A stretch of 64,000 nucleotides of DNA from Occultella glacieicola. Its GTDB lineage: Bacteria > Actinomycetota > Actinomycetes > Actinomycetales > Beutenbergiaceae. Positions within the stretch are counted from its first letter, which is position 1; the number at the start of each line of letters is the position of its first letter. The notes under the pieces were generated by a model. It was given only the letters and a program-made list of their open reading frames with translations. It ran no database searches and was not told the DNA's origin. Made by a program: the position numbers and the translations under genes. The stretch spans positions 186,001 to 250,000 of the forward strand of contig NZ_SMNA01000004.1 in NCBI RefSeq assembly GCF_004353825.1, written 5' to 3'. Positions 52,852 to 61,460 of the stretch are shown in pieces.

Positions 52852-54009
52852 ATGACGAAGAGCGGCAGTTTCAAGCGCGCGGTTCGCGATCACGCACGCA
52901 GGACCGGGCAGCGCTACACCCAGGCGCGGGCAGACCTGGAGGACATCAGTCGGCCGTTCGCCGACACGCGGCCCTTCGACCCGGACGCGCTGACGGTCCG
53001 CCTGGAGTCGAGGTACGGGATCCGCATCACCTCGATGCTGCCGATCGACGATGACCCAAGGACGCGGCCTCGGGGCTCTTGGCCCGGCCATTACCCCTCG
53101 ACGTTGATCGTCGAGCGCGAGCGGGGAGCCCCCTGGATCGCCCGGGTGTTCTCGTCGCCGGCCGACCGGGTCAGCCGCGTACAGGAGGACGCCGAGATCC
53201 TCCGCTTCCTCGCGGATCACGGCTTCCCCGCCGAGCGGTCCGCGGTCGACGACGCCGTCTCGGTGATCGACGGCAGCGGAGTGCTGCTGACCGCGTTCAT
53301 CGCCGGCGGGCGGCCGACCGACGCCCACGGTCGAGTGACCTCGCCCGAGGTGCTCCACGAGTTGGGGAGCCTGCTGGGCCGGCTGCACAACTTGCCACCG
53401 GTTGGCGGCGCAGCTGCCCGTGACGGCGGCTCGGAGGAACACGACGGCGGCTTCCACGTCGGACGGCCTCGGCAGGACCTCGTGGCTGCGATGCGGTTCC
53501 TGGTGAGCGTCGAGGACAGGGTCGCACCGGCGGGGAGGGCGACGTTCGAGCGACTGCGTGATGACGTCGAGTCCGCAGACGACGCCGAGGGTCTGCCCGA
53601 AGCATTCACGCACGGAAACTTCCACGCGTGGGCCGCCGTCGGTGTGCCCGGCGAGCTCAGCATCGTCGGGTGGGCGGGGTCCGGTCGTGGCCCGAGACTG
53701 CCGGCGCTGGCGTGGCTGCTGCGCACGGCCTCGGAAGGTCGACCCGACTTCGTCGATGCCGTGATGCACGGCTACCGCGAGCACGTCTCATTGACCGACG
53801 AGGAGGTCGACCGGCTGCCGGCGGTGCTCAACATCCGACCGCTGTGGTTGGCGTGCCTGGAGTACCGGGAGGCGGTGCGTGCCGGGCAGACGCCCCTGTT
53901 GGACGACGACGGAGGCTACGGCTTCCACCGTCCGGAACGATCCGAGCACCTGGCAGCGCAAGTGGTCGCGGCACTGAGCGACCCGCCGCACCGGTCAATC
54001 CAGCCCTGA
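52852..54009 (+). CDS. Phosphotransferase-fold pseudokinase with short basic N-terminal module
   Basis: 385 residues from ATG 52852, directly after GGAGGG. The first 30 residues form a basic helix (FKRAVRDHARRTGQRYTQAR). The APH-type fold follows, but the three catalytic positions are altered: the HGD loop reads HGNFHAWAAV (Asn256 for Asp, Ala for the later Asn) and the metal-binding Asp of the DFG-like strand is Gly273 (SIVGWAGSGRG). It should therefore be catalytically inactive as a phosphotransferase, yet structural residues are well kept. Its end overlaps the convergent ABC gene by 15 bases. It might be a binding or scaffold protein; ligand unknown. Confidence 0.82.
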   Translation: MTKSGSFKRAVRDHARRTGQRYTQARADLEDISRPFADTRPFDPDALTVRLESRYGIRITSMLPIDDDPRTRPRGSWPGHYPSTLIVERERGAPWIARVFSSPADRVSRVQEDAEILRFLADHGFPAERSAVDDAVSVIDGSGVLLTAFIAGGRPTDAHGRVTSPEVLHELGSLLGRLHNLPPVGGAAARDGGSEEHDGGFHVGRPRQDLVAAMRFLVSVEDRVAPAGRATFERLRDDVESADDAEGLPEAFTHGNFHAWAAVGVPGELSIVGWAGSGRGPRLPALAWLLRTASEGRPDFVDAVMHGYREHVSLTDEEVDRLPAVLNIRPLWLACLEYREAVRAGQTPLLDDDGGYGFHRPERSEHLAAQVVAALSDPPHRSIQP

Positions 54010-55743
54010 CGGACGGCCCGTCCACGCGCGCCAGAGCGCGGCGTACGCACCGTCGGCCGCGGACAGCTCGTCATGGGTGCCGAGCTCGGTCAGGCGGCCG
54101 GCGTCCATCACGGCGATGCGGTCGGCGTCGCGAGCCGTGTGGAGCCGGTGGGCCACGGCGATCACCGTACGGCCCTGGGCGGTGGCAGCGAGCGCGCGTT
54201 CGGTGTGACGGGCCGCGCGGGGATCGAGGAGTGCGGTGGCTTCGTCGAGGACGATGGTGTGCGGGTCCGCGAGAAGCACGCGGGCGAGAGCGACATGCTG
54301 GGCGTGAGCGCCGCTGAGCTCGTGGCCGCCCAGGTCGGCGTCGAGCGCTTCCGGGAGCTCGTCCACCCAGTCGGCGCCGACCGCGTGGAGCGCGGCGATC
54401 AGGTCGTCGTCGCCGGCGTGCGGCGCCGCGATCGTGAGGTTGTCGCGCAGGGAGTCGGCGAAGACATGGTGCTCCTGCGTGAGGAGCACGACATGGTTGC
54501 GAAGTTCGGAGGCTGGGAGGTTCGCGGTCTCGACGCCGCCGACGGTCACCGACCCCTGGCGCGGGCGGTCGATCCCGGCGATGAGGCGCCCGAGCGTGGT
54601 CTTGCCGGCCCCGGACGTGCCCACGATCGCGAGATGCTCACCTGCCTGCACGTCCAGGCTCACGCCCTCGAGCACATCGCCGGTCTCCCCGTAGGCGTAG
54701 TAGACATCGGTGATCACGATGCGCTCGTCGACCGGTGACGGCGCGCTCGGTGCGGGGGTCCGCTCACTCTCGGCGCCGAGACCTTCGACGCGCGCGAACG
54801 AGGCCAGGCTGCTCTGCAGCGTCTCGACCCAGATCATGATCGTGTCGATCGGTCCACTCAGCTGGCGCAGGTAGAGGGTGGCGGCGACCACGGCGCCGAG
54901 GCTGATGGCCTGATCGAGGTAGAGCAGACCGCCGACACAGAACACGGCGCCCACGGCGAGCGCCGTCGAGACGTCGATGGTCGGGAAGAGCACCGTGCGC
55001 AGTCGCAGCGTCCGGAGCTGGGCGGTGGTGGCCGTGGCCACGGTGTCTGCGCAGGCCCTCCGACGACGCTCCTGCAGCCCGAGGAGTTCGACCGTGCGAG
55101 CGCCGGCAGCCGTGGTGGCCAACGCATCGGCGACCTCGGCATGCGATGCGCTCTGGGCCAGGTACGCCGGGCGCGCTCGCCGCAGGTACCAACGCAGCAC
55201 GAGCGGGATCGCGAGCAGCGCGACCAATGCCACCCCGCCCAGCACCGGTGAGAGCAGGAGCAGCGCGGTCAGCACGATCATCGCTTGGATCAGCGCGAAC
55301 AGCACCTCCGGCGCGGCATCACGCAGAACCGTGGCGACAAGTCCGGCGTCGGTGGTGGCCCGCGAGGTCAGGTCCCCGGTTCCGGCCCGCTCCACCGTGC
55401 GCGCGGGCAGCCGCATCAGCCTGTAGGTCAGCTGCTCGCGCAGGCGCGCGGCCGTTCGTTCACCGAAGCGGTATCCCAGATAGCGGGCGAGGTAGCCGAG
55501 AGCGAACTGCCCGACGGCGGCCAGCACCACGAGCAGGCCGAGCCGGTCGATCTCGGCGAGCCCATGGCCGGCCTGGACGCCGTTGACGATCTGTCCGACC
55601 AGCCACGGGGCGAGGAGCCCCGCCGCGGCCGCGGCACAGTTCGTGCCGATGACGGCGGCGAACGTGGCTCGATCCGCGCGGACCAGACTGGCCGCTGCGC
55701 GGCGGACCTCGGCGGGAGTCGCGATCGGGAGCGGCGCACTCAC
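53995..55743 (-). CDS. ABC exporter subunit with degenerate signature (heterodimer partner B)
   Basis: 582 residues from GTG 55743, overlapping the upstream subunit stop by GTGA. Six transmembrane helices (about 30-310) precede an ATPase domain. It has intact Walker A GTSGAGKTT, Q-loop LLTQEHHVF, Walker B TIVLDEATALLD and H-loop AHRLHT, but its signature reads LSGAHAQ (about residue 472) instead of LSGGQ. Its partner has the opposite defects, so in the dimer one composite site should be canonical and the other inactive. It likely exports a drug or peptide from the cytoplasm. Confidence 0.9.
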   Translation of the reverse strand: MSAPLPIATPAEVRRAAASLVRADRATFAAVIGTNCAAAAAGLLAPWLVGQIVNGVQAGHGLAEIDRLGLLVVLAAVGQFALGYLARYLGYRFGERTAARLREQLTYRLMRLPARTVERAGTGDLTSRATTDAGLVATVLRDAAPEVLFALIQAMIVLTALLLLSPVLGGVALVALLAIPLVLRWYLRRARPAYLAQSASHAEVADALATTAAGARTVELLGLQERRRRACADTVATATTAQLRTLRLRTVLFPTIDVSTALAVGAVFCVGGLLYLDQAISLGAVVAATLYLRQLSGPIDTIMIWVETLQSSLASFARVEGLGAESERTPAPSAPSPVDERIVITDVYYAYGETGDVLEGVSLDVQAGEHLAIVGTSGAGKTTLGRLIAGIDRPRQGSVTVGGVETANLPASELRNHVVLLTQEHHVFADSLRDNLTIAAPHAGDDDLIAALHAVGADWVDELPEALDADLGGHELSGAHAQHVALARVLLADPHTIVLDEATALLDPRAARHTERALAATAQGRTVIAVAHRLHTARDADRIAVMDAGRLTELGTHDELSAADGAYAALWRAWTGRPSGLD

Positions 55744-57473
55744 GAGGCTTCGCCTTCGTCGGGCTTGTTGGGCTTGTCCGGATCGGTGGTCTCCCCACGT
55801 AGGACGAGAGCCGCGTAGGCGGGCTCGTCACGGATCAGGCCGGCGTGAGTGCCGCTCGCGACCAGCCGGTCGCCGGCCACGAAATGGACGTGATCGGCCT
55901 CCGCCAGCATCAGGATCGACGTCGAGGTGACCACCGTGGTGCGGCCCCGACGCGCCCGGACCAGTCGCGCGACGACGTTGGCCTCGGTGGCGGCATCGAC
56001 GGCGGAGGTCGGATCGACCGCCAGCAGCACCCTCGGCGTGGCCAGGACCGCCCGGGCGAGCCGCAGTCGTTGCCGTTGACCACCGGAGAGGTTGCTCCCG
56101 TGGGAGTCGATCCTCGACTCCAGACCGTCCGGCAGGGCGTGCACGAGATCGTCCGCCGCAGCGACGTGCAGGGCATGCGGGACCACGTCCTCATCGACGT
56201 CGTGAGCGCCGGCCACCACCTCGCCGACCGTCCCCGCGAAGAGCTCCGCGTCGTTGTCGGCCACCAGGACCTGGCGACGGAGCTCGCCGGGACCCATCTC
56301 GGCCATCGGCTCACCGTGCCAGGTCCCTCCCGGGCGCAGGCCGCCGAGCCGGTCGACCAGCGCCACCGCATCGGCCTGCCGCGACGTGGCGATCACGGTG
56401 AAGGCGCCCGCTGCGACCTCGAGGCCCGTGACCGAGTCGATGAGATCGCCGTGCGCCGGCACCGCCCCGGGCCTGACGCCGTCGCCACGCTGCAGCCTGA
56501 GGAAGTCCGTCACCCGGCGGCCGGCGACAAGCGCGCGACTGAGATCGACGGCGCCCTCGATGAAGGACGATACCGGGACGACCAGGAGGGCGGCATACCC
56601 GAAGACCGCGACCAGTTCGCCGATGGAGATCTCGCCCTCGACGGTCAGCCGCGCCGCCAACCACACCACCACGGCCACGAACAGGGTCGGCACGCCCAGG
56701 GCGGTCGCCTGGATCAGGCTGGTGACCCGCCCGACCCGGTAGCCCTGGTGCTGCAGCTCGTGGGACGCCCGCCGGAACCGGTCGGCATAGACCTCCTTGC
56801 CGCCCAGACCGTTGAGCACGGTCAGTCCGTCGATGATGTCGACGATCCGGCCGGTCAGTGCGCCCTGCTGAGCGCGGTACTGCGCACCGACCGCCTGCAA
56901 CGGGCCGAGCGCTGGCCCGAGGATCAGTGCCAGGACCGGCACACCGCAGATGACCACGACGGCCAGCAGCGTCGAGATCTGGAACAGCAGTACCGCGATC
57001 ACCACATACGCGACGGCGGCTCCCACGCCGGGCCCGGTCACCGTGAGGCTGCGGCCGAGCGTCCATGCGTCGACGGTCCCGATGGCCACCACCTCTCCGG
57101 CGCGGCCTCGCCGCTGCTGGGCGGCGCCGAGCCGGATCGACTGTGCTGCGAGCGTCGTCACCGTCCGGAACGCGGCGTCCATGCGTACCTTCGTCATCGT
57201 CCGGTGTCGCCAGATGCCCAACCAGGCGAGCACCGCACCCGAGCCGACCAGGGCCGCCGACTACGCGAACACCGCACCCCTGTCGGCGTCGGCGAGACTG
57301 TCGACGGCTCGCGCGAGCAGGTACGGCGGGAATACCAGGCCCACCATCCAGACGGTGCCGAGGAACGCCCCCAGAGCCACCCTCCGGCGTTGCCGGAGCA
57401 CGAGCCACGCCAGGTACGACCACGGCCCTCGGAATGTCGGAGCCCGCTGCTCGGCGTCGGCGGGACTCGTCAT
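55740..57473 (-). pseudogene. ABC exporter subunit interrupted by an in-frame TAG (heterodimer partner A)
   Basis: 578 codons from ATG 57473 (ribosome site GGGTGG). Codon 71, at 57263-57261, is TAG; the same frame continues without shift for the remaining 507 codons, so a single base change or readthrough is involved. The stop falls after the first transmembrane segment (LGTVWMVGLVFPPYLLARAV). The ATPase domain has a good signature (NLSGGQRQR) but Walker A is replaced (ATSRQADAVALV, no Lys), the Q-loop reads VADNDAEL, Walker B is AVDPTSAVD without the catalytic Glu, and the H-loop His is Ser. Restart at GTG 57233 would drop helix 1. A sequencing error is not excluded. Confidence 0.8.
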
Positions 57474-57709
57474 GTCACCACCCAAGCACAAGCCCGACGC
57501 CGAGCGGCATCCGCGAACCTCGCCTCTACTTCTCCCGCGTCGCCGCGGTCGCGACCAGGACCCGGATCCAACGGCTCATGGCGATGCCCGGCATTCCAGC
57601 AGATGACGGTGCGGAGCTGGCGGATCACCAACTGCCTGCTCGAACTGATCGACGACTGAGCCCTTGATCGCCCGGGCGACCCGATAACGATCGGATCAAA
57701 GTTCCGGGC

Positions 57710-57735
57710 CAGGGTTCGCGCCGGCGCGAACCCTG
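57710..57735. promoter_or_regulatory. 26-bp perfect palindrome over a promoter
   Basis: CAGGGTTCGCGCC (57710-57722) is followed immediately by its exact complement-reverse (57723-57735), with no spacer. It ends two bases before the -10 TAGGTT of the lipoprotein gene and so covers the -35 position. A dedicated operator is the simplest reading; it would also extrude as a cruciform. Confidence 0.6.
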
Positions 57736-57737
57736 AC

Positions 57738-57750
57738 TAGGTTGCCGGAC
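57738..57750 (+). promoter_or_regulatory. Leaderless promoter -10 of the lipoprotein gene
   Basis: TAGGTT (57738-57743) followed after seven bases by ATG 57751. Confidence 0.5.
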
Positions 57751-58593
57751 ATGGGGAGTACGCACAGGGCGCGGCTGGTGGGAGCCGCGATGGGGACGAT
57801 CGCACTCGTGGCGACCATGCTGAGCGGGTGCAGCTGGTTCGGACTGGAACCCGATGAGCCGGTCGCCTGCGCCCAGGCCGGCCCCCCGTCGACGGCGGCG
57901 GGCGAGACCGCGCCGATCCTCACCATCGCGCGGGGTTCGACGAGCGACCTGGTGCTGGTGGTCTACGCCGACGGCAATGTCGCCACCCACGACGAGGCGA
58001 CCGCGTCCGCGCTCACCGGGGCAGCGGCCGCCATGCTGCCGCGCTACGCCGGTGGGCCGTACCAGGGCGGCGCCGTGGGCTCCTGGGCCGCCGGGTACCT
58101 GAACTCGTGCGCCCTCGACCGGCTCCACACGCTCGCCCAGGACGCCCTGTGGGATGACCCCGAGCCGGGCTTCGTGCAGGTCACCGACATGCCGGACACC
58201 CATTTCCACTACACCGACGGCGGGTCGGTCGCCGACGTCGACGTCTACGCGCACGACTCGGGCTACACCTCCGGGCTGTCCTGGGCCGAGCGTCGGGTCC
58301 GGGACCGGATCGTCGCCCTGACGGACTTCCTCGACGCCAACGTCGTGGTGGCCGGTGGGACCCTGCCGGTGACAGAACTGCAGATCGACGGCGACGGAGC
58401 CGTCGACGCGGACTTCGTCTGGCCCTTGGCCGCGCCTCCGGCGGACCTGCTCACCGGCGCCGGCTGCGCCGTGATCGTCGAGGCGGACGCGGCCACCCTC
58501 TATGCCTACGTGCTCGAGAACGACCTCGACGTGTCCGAGCACAACCTCGCGATCAGGGCGCTGCCGCCGGGGGTCGCCGGCTGTCAGCGGTGA
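57751..58593 (+). CDS. Lipoprotein of unknown function
   Basis: 280 residues. A short basic N terminus, an apolar segment (LVGAAMGTIALVATM) and lipobox LSGC at about residues 27-30 indicate a membrane-anchored lipoprotein. The mature part has an acidic linker, then an alpha/beta body: APILTIARGSTSDLVLVVYA, GFVQVTDMPDTHFHYTDG, GLSWAERRVRDRIVALTDFL, ending in YAYVLENDLDVSEHNLAIRA. I recognise no family. Two or three later Cys residues (NSCALDRL, GAGCAVIVEA, GVAGCQR) may form disulfides. The leaderless start behind the 26-bp palindrome suggests tight control. It is convergent with a membrane protein gene. Confidence 0.82.
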   Translation: MGSTHRARLVGAAMGTIALVATMLSGCSWFGLEPDEPVACAQAGPPSTAAGETAPILTIARGSTSDLVLVVYADGNVATHDEATASALTGAAAAMLPRYAGGPYQGGAVGSWAAGYLNSCALDRLHTLAQDALWDDPEPGFVQVTDMPDTHFHYTDGGSVADVDVYAHDSGYTSGLSWAERRVRDRIVALTDFLDANVVVAGGTLPVTELQIDGDGAVDADFVWPLAAPPADLLTGAGCAVIVEADAATLYAYVLENDLDVSEHNLAIRALPPGVAGCQR

Positions 58594-58601
58594 TCCGTCG
58601 T

Positions 58602-58638
58602 CGAGAGTGCTGGAGTGGCAGCCACCTCGGCACTCTCG
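58602..58638. terminator. Bidirectional terminator
   Basis: CGAGAGTGC (58602-58610) pairs with GCACTCTCG (58630-58638), and inner GTGGC/GCCAC extends the stem. It lies exactly between the two convergent stops. Confidence 0.75.
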
Positions 58639-58639
58639 C

Positions 58640-59305
58640 TCAGCGGCGCCGCCGGCGCTGCCGCCGCGTGAAGACCATGAACGCCCCGGCGCTGGCCAGC
58701 AGATAGCCGACGACCACGGCCACCGAACCCGGTCCCGGCAGGCCAACGCCGGTGCCGAGGTCGACACCCTCGACACCGCCGCCATCCCGCCAGAGCGTGA
58801 TCACCACGTGCGCGGTCCAGACCGCGCCGGCGAGCGCCACCAGCCCGACCAGTCCCGCGACCGGCCACACCTGGTCGGCGAACATCGCCAGCGCCGTCAC
58901 CAGCATGGCCGCAGCGAGCACCAACAGGCCCGTCCGGGTCCACGGCGGGCCGACCGCCAGGTACCGGTCCAGGCCCGACCAGAGCTCCATGGCCGATGCG
59001 AGCGCGAGGGCCGCGGCAGCCACGTAGGCGATGCCGACCAGGACGCGGACCGGCCGGGCGCGCGCCGGTAGTCCGACCGCGAACAGGGATGTCAGCACGA
59101 GCGGGAACAGGAAGCCGTACTGCAGGTAGGCCAGCGGCTCGGGGAACGAGGAGCCGAGCACGTCGGGCAGGCGTGTGAGCAGATCCCCGACGTCCACGAG
59201 CGTGCTGACGTCATCGACCGACTCACGCCCCCAGGGCAGCACGGCGACGCCGAGCCAGAGCAGCGCCAGGCCCGGCCAGATCAGCAGCAACGCCTTCAGG
59301 CGCAT
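58640..59305 (-). CDS. Membrane protein of unknown function
   Basis: 221 residues from ATG 59305 with GAGGGAGGA upstream. Five or six transmembrane helices are evident (ALLLIWPGLALLWLGVAVLP; GFLFPLVLTSLFAVGLPARA; VLVGIAYVAAAALALASAME; GLLVLAAAMLVTALAMFADQ; PVAGLVGLVALAGAVWTAHV; SVAVVVGYLLASAGAFMVFT). A first extracytoplasmic loop (GRESVDDVSTLVDVGDLLTR) is acidic. The C terminus is Arg-rich. No enzyme motif is visible. The order and spacing give no partner except possibly the lipoprotein on the other strand. Confidence 0.82.
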   Translation of the reverse strand: MRLKALLLIWPGLALLWLGVAVLPWGRESVDDVSTLVDVGDLLTRLPDVLGSSFPEPLAYLQYGFLFPLVLTSLFAVGLPARARPVRVLVGIAYVAAAALALASAMELWSGLDRYLAVGPPWTRTGLLVLAAAMLVTALAMFADQVWPVAGLVGLVALAGAVWTAHVVITLWRDGGGVEGVDLGTGVGLPGPGSVAVVVGYLLASAGAFMVFTRRQRRRRR

Positions 59306-59374
59306 GGTCCTCCCTCGATCCGAAGGGGGAATGGAAGCACACAAGTCTGGGAGGAGTCTGCGTACACCCCGGTC

Positions 59375-61297
59375 TCACGCCTCCCGCAGCCAGACCGCCA
59401 TCGTGGATCTGCCCCGGTTGTTCCATGAGTGGTAGGGCACCGCCGTCACCGCGATCTCGGTGCGCGGCGCGCGTTCGGTGAAGTACAGCGCGTCGAGGTC
59501 GGCCCGGCCACGGGTCTCGCCCCAGGCCGGGCCGGCCAGGTCCGGCACCACGCCCGACGGCGTCGCTCGCGGTTGTGGGGTGCTCTCACCGAGGACCACG
59601 GCGTGCGCGGGCACGTCGAGGTCGATGCCCTCGAGGCAGTACACGAACGGCCCGTGGGTGAGGGCAACGCGGCCGGCGTCGGCGGCGACGAGCGTGCTCG
59701 CGTGCACCCGCCGCACGTCCACCTCGAACCTGATCTCGACGGTGTCGCCGTCGGCCCACTCCCGCCGAAGCCTGACGTAACCGTCGGCGCCCACCGGGGC
59801 GACGCCGTCGGGCGGTCCGCCGTTCACTCCCACCGAGACCGACCGCGCCCACGACGGCGCCCGCAGCAACAGGGACCACGTGGCCGGCGCGGCGGCGGCG
59901 ACCCTCAGGACGACCCGGTCCGCACCCGGCCCGGCGGTCTCCTGCCGGAGCCGGATCCGGGCGCCGGCGACGTCGGCGGTCAGGGTGGAGCCGATGTACA
60001 GGTCGACCGCGACCGCGTCCGGGGAGGTCGCGTAGATGTAGGAGCCGAGGGACGCCTCCAGCCGGGCCAGGTTCGGCGGGCAGCAGGCGCAGTCGAACCA
60101 GTCCGCGCGCTCGACGGTGCCGTCCGAGGCCAGCGGGTTCTCGTAGAAGAACCGTTGCCCGTCCGCGCTGACGCCCGCGATCACGCCGTTGTGCAGGGCA
60201 CGATCGAGGACGTCGACGTAGGTTGCCCGTCCGGTCAGACCGGCCATCCGACTGGCCCAGAACACCAGGCCGATCGAGGCGCAGGTCTCGGCGTAGGCGG
60301 TCTCGTTCGGGAGGGCGTGGTCGCGGGTGAAGCCCTCGTTGTGGCGGGAGTCGCCGATCCCGCCGGTGACGTACATCCGACGGGTGGTCAGATGGGTCCA
60401 GAGCCGCTCGCAGGCGGCGCGCAGACCGTCGTCGCCGGTTTCCGCGGCGAGGTCGGCCATGGCGCTGTACAGGTACATCGCGCGCACGGCGTGCCCGACC
60501 ACCTCGGTCTGCTCCCGCACCGGCAGGTGCGACTGGTTGTACTCCTCGAACTCCCGACGGCGCTGCTCGCGCTGGGGGAAGTGCTCGCCGAAGAACCCGG
60601 GCGTGCCGCGCCGACCGTGCTCGAGTTCGAAATAGTGCGGCTGGGTGCCGCGGGCGTCCACGAACGTCAGCGCCAGATCGAGGTAGCGGCGCTCGCCGGT
60701 GACCCGGTACAGGCGGACCAGCGCGAGCTCGACCTCCTCGTGCCCGCAGTACCCGCCGTGGTGTGCTCCGCCCGGGCCGAACTCCCGGCAGAGCAGGTCC
60801 GCCAGGCGGGTGACCACGACCAGCAGCGTGGTCCGGCCGGTCGCCTCGTGGTGCGCGACCCCGGCCTCGATGAGGTGCCCGGCGGAGTACAGCTCGTGGG
60901 CGTCGCGCAGATCCGTGAACCGCTGACCCGGCGCGACCACCGTGAAGTAGACGTTCAGGTAGCCGTCCTCGCCCTGCGCGCCGGCGAGAGCGGCGATGAC
61001 ACCGTCGACCTTCGCCTCCAGCGCCGCGTCCGGGTGGGTGCCGAGCACGTAACTGGCCGCCTCGAGCCACTTGGCGATGTCGCTCTCCCAGAACGGGTGG
61101 GGTGTCGGCTCCTCGGACCCCGGCGTCCAGGTCAGGGCGAGTGCGCCCAGCCGGCCGGTCGCCACGAGCTGGTCGTACTGGGCGGCGAGCGTCCGGGTCC
61201 GCAGCAGTTCCTGGCGGGGTCCCCAGAACGGGTCCTGGACGACGACGTCCCTCACGTTCACAGGGATCCGGCGGGCTCGGGTCGGGGTCGGCTCCAT
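59375..61297 (-). CDS. GH127 beta-L-arabinofuranosidase
   Basis: 640 residues from ATG 61297; only TTGGGG lies close upstream, so the ribosome site is weak. GH127 signature: an N-terminal VVVQDPFWGPRQELLRTRTL, the toroid motifs HELYSAGHLIEAGVAHHEAT and YVTGGIGDSRHNEGFTRDHA, then NETAYAETCASIGLVFWASR. The conserved zinc/cysteine nucleophile region is DWFDCACCPPNLARL. Length is normal. No signal peptide is present, so it releases L-arabinofuranose (or a related residue) from imported oligosaccharides. A terminator hairpin and a small peptide gene lie just upstream, suggesting possible attenuation. The nearest sugar importer is the sialoside one, so its own transporter is elsewhere. Confidence 0.93.
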   Translation of the reverse strand: MEPTPTRARRIPVNVRDVVVQDPFWGPRQELLRTRTLAAQYDQLVATGRLGALALTWTPGSEEPTPHPFWESDIAKWLEAASYVLGTHPDAALEAKVDGVIAALAGAQGEDGYLNVYFTVVAPGQRFTDLRDAHELYSAGHLIEAGVAHHEATGRTTLLVVVTRLADLLCREFGPGGAHHGGYCGHEEVELALVRLYRVTGERRYLDLALTFVDARGTQPHYFELEHGRRGTPGFFGEHFPQREQRRREFEEYNQSHLPVREQTEVVGHAVRAMYLYSAMADLAAETGDDGLRAACERLWTHLTTRRMYVTGGIGDSRHNEGFTRDHALPNETAYAETCASIGLVFWASRMAGLTGRATYVDVLDRALHNGVIAGVSADGQRFFYENPLASDGTVERADWFDCACCPPNLARLEASLGSYIYATSPDAVAVDLYIGSTLTADVAGARIRLRQETAGPGADRVVLRVAAAAPATWSLLLRAPSWARSVSVGVNGGPPDGVAPVGADGYVRLRREWADGDTVEIRFEVDVRRVHASTLVAADAGRVALTHGPFVYCLEGIDLDVPAHAVVLGESTPQPRATPSGVVPDLAGPAWGETRGRADLDALYFTERAPRTEIAVTAVPYHSWNNRGRSTMAVWLREA

Positions 61298-61329
61298 GGC
61301 CCCAAGTCCATCATGGATCGACGGGCGAG

Positions 61330-61379
61330 AGCAGACGCCGGGCGTGGCGGCCCGTCACCACCACGCCCGGCAGTCTGCT
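61330..61379 (-). terminator. Hairpin immediately after the 26-residue peptide gene
   Basis: CCGGGCGTGG (61338-61347) and CCACGCCCGG (61361-61370) pair perfectly and are extended by AGCAGAC/GTCTGCT across a small bulge. The stem begins one base after the minus-strand stop at 61380 and ends 33 bases before the GH127 start. Confidence 0.65.
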
Positions 61380-61460
61380 TCACCCGGCGCCGGAGCGCCG
61401 AACCCGCCCCCGTCGGGAACGGACATCCATGAAGAGGCCGGTGCGGGCGTCCTGATACAT
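61380..61460 (-). CDS. Candidate 26-residue basic peptide (leader or small protein)
   Basis: ATG 61460 is preceded by GGGGG and encodes 26 residues beginning MYQDARTGLFMDV, followed by an Arg/Gly-rich tail (RSRRGRVRRSGAG). The stop is followed within one base by a strong hairpin. The ribosome site and start codon lie in the loop of a second hairpin (61436-61484). This packing into the 293-base gap between the response-regulator stop and the GH127 start suggests either an independent tiny gene or an attenuator leader for GH127. No Cys or repeated amino acid run typical of amino-acid attenuators is present. Codon use is compatible with the host. Confidence 0.4.
   Translation of the reverse strand: MYQDARTGLFMDVRSRRGRVRRSGAG

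Noticed and set aside
57603-57659. 18-codon frame MTVRSWRITNCLLELIDD
   Set aside because: No ribosome site and no recognisable homology. It may be the end of a lost gene but cannot be supported.
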